Source: Planctomycetota bacterium (GTDB lineage Bacteria > Planctomycetota > Planctomycetia > Pirellulales > Pirellulaceae). From it: a stretch of 38,444 bases of DNA. Location: the NCBI GenBank assembly GCA_963205385.1, contig CAUJKE010000140.1, forward strand, positions 1 through 38,444, in the 5' to 3' direction. Positions 33,787-38,444 of this stretch are shown here, piece by piece. The notes beneath the pieces were generated by a model. The model was not told where the DNA came from, ran no database searches, and saw nothing but the letters and a program-made list of their open reading frames with translations. How positions within the stretch are numbered: the first letter of the stretch is position 1; the number at the start of each line of letters is the position of its first letter. Both the position numbers and the translations under genes were made by a program.

Positions 33787-34164
33787 CTACATCGACCGCT
33801 CCACCGCACCGGCGGCCAGCGTCGCGCCGAGATGCGGTTCGAGCTTCAACTCCGGCTTGGAAGGCGTGACGGGCGTGGAGGCCGGCGTTTGCTTGCGCCG
33901 TTCAATTTGCTGTTGTAGCACCGCCAGTTTCTGGCGCTGCTCTTCCGCCCGCTGTTGCACGTCCTGGACCACTTCGTGAATTTTCTGAATAGCGGCCGGC
34001 ACCGCGGACTGCGCATCGTGGTGAGCCTGGTGAATCTGCTCCAGCAAGTCGTCCAGGATCGCTCGTTCCGATGGTGACTTGAGGCCTTGCTGCACTCGGT
34101 CGAGCGCCGTTTGAAACTTCGACAACTCGGCGATGAGTCCGGAAAATTCACTTTCGAGCGACAT
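33787..34164 (-). CDS. Small coiled-coil protein of unknown function
   Basis: From MSLESEFSGL the protein is 125 residues. A GGAG ten bases upstream supports this start over one 17 codons earlier. Most of the chain is helical, and a Glu/Gln/Lys/Arg heptad pattern (about 10-95, with VVQDVQQRAEEQRQKLAVLQQQIERRK) indicates a coiled coil. The tail after 96 is proline-, alanine- and threonine-rich. There is no signal peptide or membrane span. It may assemble or scaffold, but I recognise no family. The preceding small frame at 34172-34369 ends 7 bases before this start, so the two are probably co-translated. Confidence 0.7.
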   Translation of the reverse strand: MSLESEFSGLIAELSKFQTALDRVQQGLKSPSERAILDDLLEQIHQAHHDAQSAVPAAIQKIHEVVQDVQQRAEEQRQKLAVLQQQIERRKQTPASTPVTPSKPELKLEPHLGATLAAGAVERSM

Positions 34165-34171
34165 GCTGTTT

Positions 34172-34369
34172 TCACTCCAGGGGCGCGGTGGAAAGTGGCC
34201 AGCGCGGGGCGACAATCTTGATGCGGATGTCGTCTCCGTCTGTCACATCCAGGCTGGCTGCCCATTGGCAACCTCCGTCTTCATCGGATCGGCGCCGCAT
34301 GCGGTTGTAGAGACTTTGCCTGGCGCGAGCCAAAATGCGTGGCGCGTGCGGAAACGCTAGGGATTGCAC
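34172..34369 (-). CDS. Possible small protein (65 residues)
   Basis: The start would be GTG at 34369. The stop overlaps the ribosome binding site area of the coiled-coil gene. The C-terminal half, SLDVTDGDDIRIKIVAPRWP, reads like a folded beta stretch and the basic middle RARQSLYNRMRRRSDEDGG like a helix. There is no strong ribosome binding site, and the first residues look less coding. Codon use is mixed. It fits an operon with cysteine desulfurase upstream and the coiled-coil gene downstream. It could also be leader sequence. Confidence 0.35.
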   Translation of the reverse strand: MQSLAFPHAPRILARARQSLYNRMRRRSDEDGGCQWAASLDVTDGDDIRIKIVAPRWPLSTAPLE

Positions 34370-34421
34370 GGATCGCGCCGCCGGCGCGCTTTGTAACGTG
34401 GGCCAGACCTTGTTGGCAACA

Positions 34422-35612
34422 TTAGCGGCTCGTCAGGCTGCGCAGGTGATGAACGGCCTGCGCGACGGCGGCGATAGCGATGTCGATATCTTGCGGCGAA
34501 TTGAAGCGCCCCAGGCCAAAGCGCAAGCTGGCGCGGGCTTCATCGAGCGAACGGCCCAGACCCAAGAGGACATGGCTGGGCTCTGGACTTGCGGAGGTGC
34601 AAGCGCTGCCGCTGGAGACAGCAATGGTCTTCATGTTCAGCAAAAGCGCTTCGCCATTAACATGAGGAAACGTGCAGTTCAAATTGTTCGCCAGGCGGAG
34701 GTGTGGTTGGTCGAGTGCGGGGCCGTTCAACAACATGTCCGGCACGGCCTTGAGCAAACCCGCATAAAGCTGATCGCGCAGCGAGCGTAGGCGAGTTGTT
34801 TCCGCAGCCATTTCCGCCAGGCAAAGGTCCAGGGCGGTGGCGAAGCCGACGATGCCGGGAACGTTGAGCGTCCCGCTGCGAAAGCCGCTCTCTTGTCCGC
34901 CACCGTCGATCTGCGGTTCCAGTCGCACCGGGGGCGAGCTTCGCCGCACATAGAGCGCGCCGATCCCTTTCGGTCCATACATTTTGTGCGCCGAAAAGCT
35001 CATGAGGTCGATCCCCAGTTCAGCCACATTCACCGGCAGCTTGCCGACGGCCTGGGTCGCGTCGGTATGCAGCCAAACGCCCCGCGCGCGGCAGACTTCG
35101 GCAATCTCGCGCAGCGGTTGCAGCACGCCGATCTCATTATTGGCAAGCATCACGCTCACGAGACAAGTCTTGTCGCGGAGCGCCGCGGCGAGTTGATCCA
35201 GATCGATCAGGCCGACGTCGGAACTTGACGCCGGCGCCACCGGGAGCAGCGTAATCTCAAACCCGCGGCGCTCGAGGCGTTGCAGCGGATCGAGAATCGC
35301 CTTGTGTTCTGTGACGACGCTGACAATATGGTTCCCGCGGCGGCGTGGTCGTTCGGCGACACCGCGAAGTGCGAGGTTGTTGCTCTCGGTCGCTCCACTG
35401 GTGAAGACGATCTCCGCCGGGGCGGCGCCGATCGCGGCCGCGAGACTGGCCCGCGCGGCGGCGACGGCCTCCCGCGCCTCCGCGCCATAGGCGTGACTCG
35501 TGCTTCCCGCATTGCCGTACTGCTCGGTGAAGTAAGGCCACATCGCCTCCGCGACGCGGGGATCGACGCGCGTCGTGGACTGGTTATCGAGATAGACTTG
35601 GGCCTCGGGCAT
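34422..35612 (-). CDS. iscS: Cysteine desulfurase (IscS/NifS family)
   Basis: A 396-residue PLP enzyme that takes sulfur from cysteine for iron-sulfur clusters and thiolated RNAs. TSGATESNN (71-79) binds the cofactor phosphate, H103 stacks on it, and the Schiff-base lysine is K210 in SFSAHKMYGPKGIG. The catalytic Cys338 lies in SSGSACTSASPEPSHVL, a long loop typical of the IscS/NifS group I enzymes. The genes usually found with it (iscU, iscR, hscA or mnmA) are absent nearby, so it may serve several sulfur pathways or a dedicated acceptor elsewhere. The small membrane protein gene lies 21 bases upstream in the same direction. Confidence 0.93.
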   Translation of the reverse strand: MPEAQVYLDNQSTTRVDPRVAEAMWPYFTEQYGNAGSTSHAYGAEAREAVAAARASLAAAIGAAPAEIVFTSGATESNNLALRGVAERPRRRGNHIVSVVTEHKAILDPLQRLERRGFEITLLPVAPASSSDVGLIDLDQLAAALRDKTCLVSVMLANNEIGVLQPLREIAEVCRARGVWLHTDATQAVGKLPVNVAELGIDLMSFSAHKMYGPKGIGALYVRRSSPPVRLEPQIDGGGQESGFRSGTLNVPGIVGFATALDLCLAEMAAETTRLRSLRDQLYAGLLKAVPDMLLNGPALDQPHLRLANNLNCTFPHVNGEALLLNMKTIAVSSGSACTSASPEPSHVLLGLGRSLDEARASLRFGLGRFNSPQDIDIAIAAVAQAVHHLRSLTSR

Positions 35613-35633
35613 GGTCTGCTGATCTTCGCGCGC

Positions 35634-35864
35634 CTAACGCCGCGGTTGGTACCAGGCCGCGCTGAGCGCCGACCAGATGTGCATCACCCAGCCGAGCATC
35701 ACCATCCACAGGACGCCGAACAGAATGAAATGCAAGAGGGCCGCGAACACGCGGCCTTGAATCAATTGCCCCAGGCCGGGAAGCAAGAAACTGCACAGCG
35801 CGGCGATCACGTTGCCGGCAGCGCCGGGGCCGACGTCTGGTGTTAAATACGCATCCGATTTCAT
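35634..35864 (-). CDS. Small membrane protein with PGxGQ motif
   Basis: From MKSDAYLTPD the protein is 76 residues. A GGAGAG ribosome binding site just before it fixes this start. Two hydrophobic segments are visible: about 18-36 and 42-66. The first ends in FLLPGLGQLIQGR, the P-G-x-G-Q-x-x-x-G motif found in many small bacterial membrane proteins of the TM2/DUF5683-like kind. Their role is not known. It sits between the SLC1 symporter and cysteine desulfurase genes, in the same direction, with 34 and 21 bases between them, so it is probably co-transcribed. Confidence 0.75.
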   Translation of the reverse strand: MKSDAYLTPDVGPGAAGNVIAALCSFLLPGLGQLIQGRVFAALLHFILFGVLWMVMLGWVMHIWSALSAAWYQPRR

Positions 35865-35898
35865 CCAAAACTCTCCTGCAAGCTCGTCGTTGAAGAAC

Positions 35899-37356
35899 TC
35901 AGGCCGCGGTCGGTTCCGTGCTGCTTTCGCCTTGGGCAACGCACGCCGCCACGGCCAAATCACCCGTGACATTCAGCACGGTGCGGCTCATATCCAGTAT
36001 TCGATCCACGCCCAAGATTATTCCGATTCCTTCCGGCGGCACGCCGACCGACTTCATCACCACAATAATAAGCGGAATCGACCCGCCGGGAACCCCCGCC
36101 GTCCCCACACCTGCCAGAACCGACATCAGCACGACTTGAATCTGCTGCGAGAGCGACAGATCGACGCCAAACAGTTGCGCGAGAAAAAGGACCACGACCC
36201 CTTCAAACAGGGCCGTTCCGTTTTGATTGCCGGTAGCGCCGACGGTGAGCACAAAGTGCGAAATGCTCGTGGGAATCTTGAGATTTTCATTCGCGACGCG
36301 CATCGCCGTGGGGAGCGTCGCGTTGGAGCTGGAGGTGCCAAACGCCGTCAACATCGCTTCCAACGACCCCTTGAAGAAGAATGCGGGGCTCATGCGCGCG
36401 AACACGAGCAGCGTGAGCGGGTAGACCACCAAGAGTTGGATCCCCAGGCCCAGCAGCACGGTCAACACGAACCAGAAGAGCGTCGTGACGATGTCGATGC
36501 CCAGGCGCGATGTGATCGCGAGAAACAAACAGCCGACGGCTAGCGGCGCGAGCCGCATGGCGAAGCCGATGATCGTCATGCAGGTGGCGAAGACGCCTTC
36601 CAGCACTTTGATGAGCGTTTCGCATTCCGCGAGGGTCAGCGTCATCGCGATGCCGACGATGAGCGCGAAAAACATCACGCTGAGCATCCCATTGCCTGGC
36701 GAACTCCCGTCGAGCGCGCCGACCATTTCCTGCAGCGGATTCTCGGGGATGATGTCCAGCAGCGACTGACTGAGCGTCTTGACCTGGCTGGCTTGCTCCT
36801 CCCGTTGGAGCGATTCCTCGCCGTAACGGGCCTGCAACACTTCCCGCTGCTCAGGCGAAAGTGACTTTCCCGGTTGGATGAGATTCACCAACAGCACGCC
36901 GATAAAGACCGCCGCCGAGGAGAACAGAACCGTGACAAACAAGGTCCGCAAGCCAATGCGCCCGAGCTTGCGCACGTCCCCCACGCCGACGATGCCCAGC
37001 GTGAGCGCGGAAAACACGAGCGGAATGACGACCATCAGCACCAGGCGGAGAAAGATTTTCCCGAACGGCTCGATGACGTTGGTCACAAACGGATCAATCC
37101 ACACATACGGCTGACGCTCCACCAGCCGGTGGTCGGGATGGTCGGGATCGGGGAGCCCTTGTTCGCCAGCCTGAAGCTCCGCGACAGGCAGCGAGACGAG
37201 CCGGGGTGCATTGACAATGTTGATGCCGATGCCGATCGCGCCGCCGATCACCAACGCCACCAGGATTTTGGTGTAGAGCGGGATCTCGCGTTTCAGTTCG
37301 CCGTATTCATGCGCAGCGGGGGCTTCGTAGTTTGGCGGGGATCCTTCGCTCGACAT
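35899..37356 (-). CDS. SLC1-family dicarboxylate/amino acid:cation symporter with altered NMDGT motif
   Basis: The protein has 485 residues with about eight membrane segments and two re-entrant hairpins. The serine-rich first hairpin is TSSSNATLP (341-349). The C-terminal DMSRTVLNVTGD (455-466) is intact and includes R458, the arginine that in aspartate/glutamate carriers binds the side-chain carboxylate. The usual NMDGT of helix 7 reads NQNGT (376-381 region, ATGNQNGTA), so the sodium-coordinating aspartate is Asn. A longer polar loop (about 160-215) separates helices. A ribosome binding site AGGAG is 6 bases before ATG, and two TATAAT boxes lie upstream. Known relatives couple Na+ or H+ to uptake of acidic amino acids or dicarboxylates; the altered motif makes the coupling uncertain. 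Confidence 0.9.
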   Translation of the reverse strand: MSSEGSPPNYEAPAAHEYGELKREIPLYTKILVALVIGGAIGIGINIVNAPRLVSLPVAELQAGEQGLPDPDHPDHRLVERQPYVWIDPFVTNVIEPFGKIFLRLVLMVVIPLVFSALTLGIVGVGDVRKLGRIGLRTLFVTVLFSSAAVFIGVLLVNLIQPGKSLSPEQREVLQARYGEESLQREEQASQVKTLSQSLLDIIPENPLQEMVGALDGSSPGNGMLSVMFFALIVGIAMTLTLAECETLIKVLEGVFATCMTIIGFAMRLAPLAVGCLFLAITSRLGIDIVTTLFWFVLTVLLGLGIQLLVVYPLTLLVFARMSPAFFFKGSLEAMLTAFGTSSSNATLPTAMRVANENLKIPTSISHFVLTVGATGNQNGTALFEGVVVLFLAQLFGVDLSLSQQIQVVLMSVLAGVGTAGVPGGSIPLIIVVMKSVGVPPEGIGIILGVDRILDMSRTVLNVTGDLAVAACVAQGESSTEPTAA

Positions 37357-37390
37357 GCGATGCTCCTGCGAGACTGGGCGACATTCAGGC

Positions 37391-37410
37391 GGTGATTATA
37401 GGTGATTATA
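37391..37410 (-). promoter_or_regulatory. Tandem duplicated TATAATCACC before the symporter gene
   Basis: GGTGATTATA is repeated exactly twice (37391-37400 and 37401-37410). Read on the symporter strand this gives two perfect TATAAT boxes 10 bases apart, 39-55 bases before the ATG. A TTGACT lies close upstream but at a spacing (2 or 12 bases) too short for a normal promoter. Duplication of a -10 element may shift or double the start site. Confidence 0.5.
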
Positions 37411-37477
37411 GCAGTCAACGTTCCCCCGCGCGGCTGGGGCTGAAATTCGCAGCGCGGGAGCGATTGGACCGGCGAAA

Positions 37478-37492
37478 ACGATTTTGAATCGT
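37478..37492. other. Short perfect hairpin in the intergenic region
   Basis: ACGATT (37478-37483) pairs with AATCGT (37487-37492) around TTG. It lies between two divergent genes. A GC-rich 7-bp inverted repeat (37425-37431 and 37452-37458) is also nearby. No function can be given. Confidence 0.35.
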
Positions 37493-37635
37493 CACATCCA
37501 GCAGGAGTGTCCCAAGCTGCCCCCTCATGTTTCCTTTCCGCAACATTTCCTGTTGCCTGGTCGCCACATGTTGCCAAATCGCGTGCTACGATTTTCATGG
37601 AGCCGGAGTAGGCGCACTTTCAACCACGGACGCAC

Positions 37636-38444
37636 ATGCCACGGATAGCGAACAACGCGAAGGATGCCAGACGTCGAGCGACAGCGCTTGTGGTCGCGCT
37701 CGCAATGTTTGTCAGTTCGTTTACTTCAGGCTGCCAGACTTGCCGCATCCCGCGCATCGACCCGACGGGCGCGTCGATCTTCTCGGGAACGACCACGCTC
37801 GATCCGCAACTGGGACAGCTTCCCACACCGCAACCAGCCTACATCGCGCCGCCGGTCCCCCCTTCCTGCCAGCCTGGGCAGCCGTGTTTCAGCACCAAGA
37901 AGCATATCAACTTGCACACCGATCAACTCTGCGCCGGCATTCAGCGCGAGTTCACGCCGGTCGGCGATGAAGGGCAACTCATTCTTACGCCGGCGCGGCT
38001 GATTGCGCCGGTGGGAACGGAAGTGGTGCTCAGCGCCGGACTTTGCGGTCCCGAGAAGACGTTCATCGCCCGCCAGCCGATTGAATGGGTGATGTCGCAA
38101 GAGAGCGTGGGGCACTTCGTCGCCGTGGGGGAGGATGGCGAGTGTTCGCTCACCCGGTTGTATCGGAGCCAGCCCAAGAAGACCACCGGCTCGTATGCCG
38201 TTGGCGTTTCGAGCGCTTCGGAACAGACCGTCACGCGCGGCAATGCCAACCCTGGTGACGACGTCCGTATCGGTCGCGGTCAGACGTGGCTCAGCCTCAC
38301 GTCGCCGAGCGAAGGAACCAGCTACGTCACGGTGCTCGCGCCCAACGCGAAGAATTGGGATCAACGTCGTCAGACGGCCATTGTGCACTGGGTGGACGCC
38401 ACGTGGCAGTTTCCCAGCCCCGCGATTGTGCCTGCCGGTCGCCC
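37636..38444 (+). CDS. Exported, possibly lipid-anchored protein, N-terminal part only (window ends)
   Basis: The frame is open from ATG at 37636 to the window edge, 269 codons so far, and is incomplete at the 3' end. A basic start with a hydrophobic run (about 15-30) and FTSGC at Cys33 suggests a lipoprotein, though the lipobox lacks the usual Leu. A proline-rich linker follows, then a repeat-poor beta domain with IEWVMSQESVGHF, SYAVGVSSASEQ and TSPSEGTSYVTVLAPN, ending near DATWQFPSPA. In my memory this head resembles large planctomycete surface proteins that continue into DUF11-type repeats. Whether that is so here cannot be seen. It diverges from the symporter gene. Confidence 0.8.
   Translation, partial: MPRIANNAKDARRRATALVVALAMFVSSFTSGCQTCRIPRIDPTGASIFSGTTTLDPQLGQLPTPQPAYIAPPVPPSCQPGQPCFSTKKHINLHTDQLCAGIQREFTPVGDEGQLILTPARLIAPVGTEVVLSAGLCGPEKTFIARQPIEWVMSQESVGHFVAVGEDGECSLTRLYRSQPKKTTGSYAVGVSSASEQTVTRGNANPGDDVRIGRGQTWLSLTSPSEGTSYVTVLAPNAKNWDQRRQTAIVHWVDATWQFPSPAIVPAGR

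Noticed and set aside
33426..33869. Plus-strand frame of 147 codons in the 33.4-33.9 kb gap
   Set aside because: Runs into the opposite-strand coiled-coil gene, is Arg/Pro/Ser-rich and lacks any domain or ribosome binding site.
1..38444. tRNA, rRNA, CRISPR arrays, insertion sequences, attachment sites
   Set aside because: Each intergenic region was read for T-arm sequences, regular spaced repeats and terminal inverted repeats with transposase; none was found.

Overview
The window looks like a chromosomal segment of a GC-rich planctomycete, most likely of the Pirellulales type. This is inferred from gene content. It has a very large exported beta-propeller/HEAT/cytochrome c protein of the PVC heme-dehydrogenase kind, two ECF sigma factors each paired with an unusual membrane-bound partner, a bacterial alpha-2-macroglobulin, a MoxR/DUF58/VWA trio, an apolipoprotein N-acyltransferase, and several exported proteins without clear relatives. 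No mobile element, CRISPR array, rRNA or tRNA was seen, and gene content is mostly housekeeping.

Layout. 240-1864 (minus): a Gly/Tyr/His-rich exported protein and a threonine aldolase. 2123-5252 (plus): a short histidine cluster hisD-hisC-hisB. 5312-8359 (minus): the propeller/cytochrome c protein. 8591-10441 (plus): a lipoprotein and an extended SDR enzyme. 10614-11911 (plus): an ECF sigma factor overlapping a zinc-type anti-sigma factor whose extracytoplasmic tail carries two CxxCH motifs. 12025-12741 (plus): a solitary LutA-like protein, meeting lnt (12738-14615, minus) tail to tail. 14885-17115 (plus): a barrel-like exported protein, a TPR protein and a small conserved protein. 17121-19836 (minus): a probable operon of a degenerate YrdC/protein-arginine-phosphatase fusion, rpiB, a coiled-coil protein and an OsmC protein. 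20159-24208 (plus): moxR, DUF58 and VWA genes. 24304-27870 (plus): dnaE. 27876-33375 (minus): an ECF sigma factor followed by a 1634-residue alpha-2-macroglobulin whose N-terminus looks like an anti-sigma domain. 33787-37356 (minus): an SLC1-type symporter, a small membrane protein, a cysteine desulfurase and two small genes. 37636-end (plus): the start of an exported protein that runs off the window.

The main points of interest are these: (i) a sigma/anti-sigma pair whose sensor part may bind heme; (ii) a sigma factor whose likely regulator is itself a protease-trapping macroglobulin with an extra membrane hairpin; (iii) a YrdC-like domain that has lost its KxR/SxN signature and is fused to an arginine phosphatase, in the same order as ywlC-ywlE-rpiB of Bacillus; (iv) an AT-rich, rare-codon patch in dnaE around the position where cyanobacterial split DnaE inteins sit; (v) two mutually exclusive hairpins in the lnt leader; (vi) repeated two-copy 10-14 bp tandem duplications between genes. 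Nothing here amounts to a clearly new multi-gene defence or mobile system. All functional calls rest on reading motifs, not on database searches.
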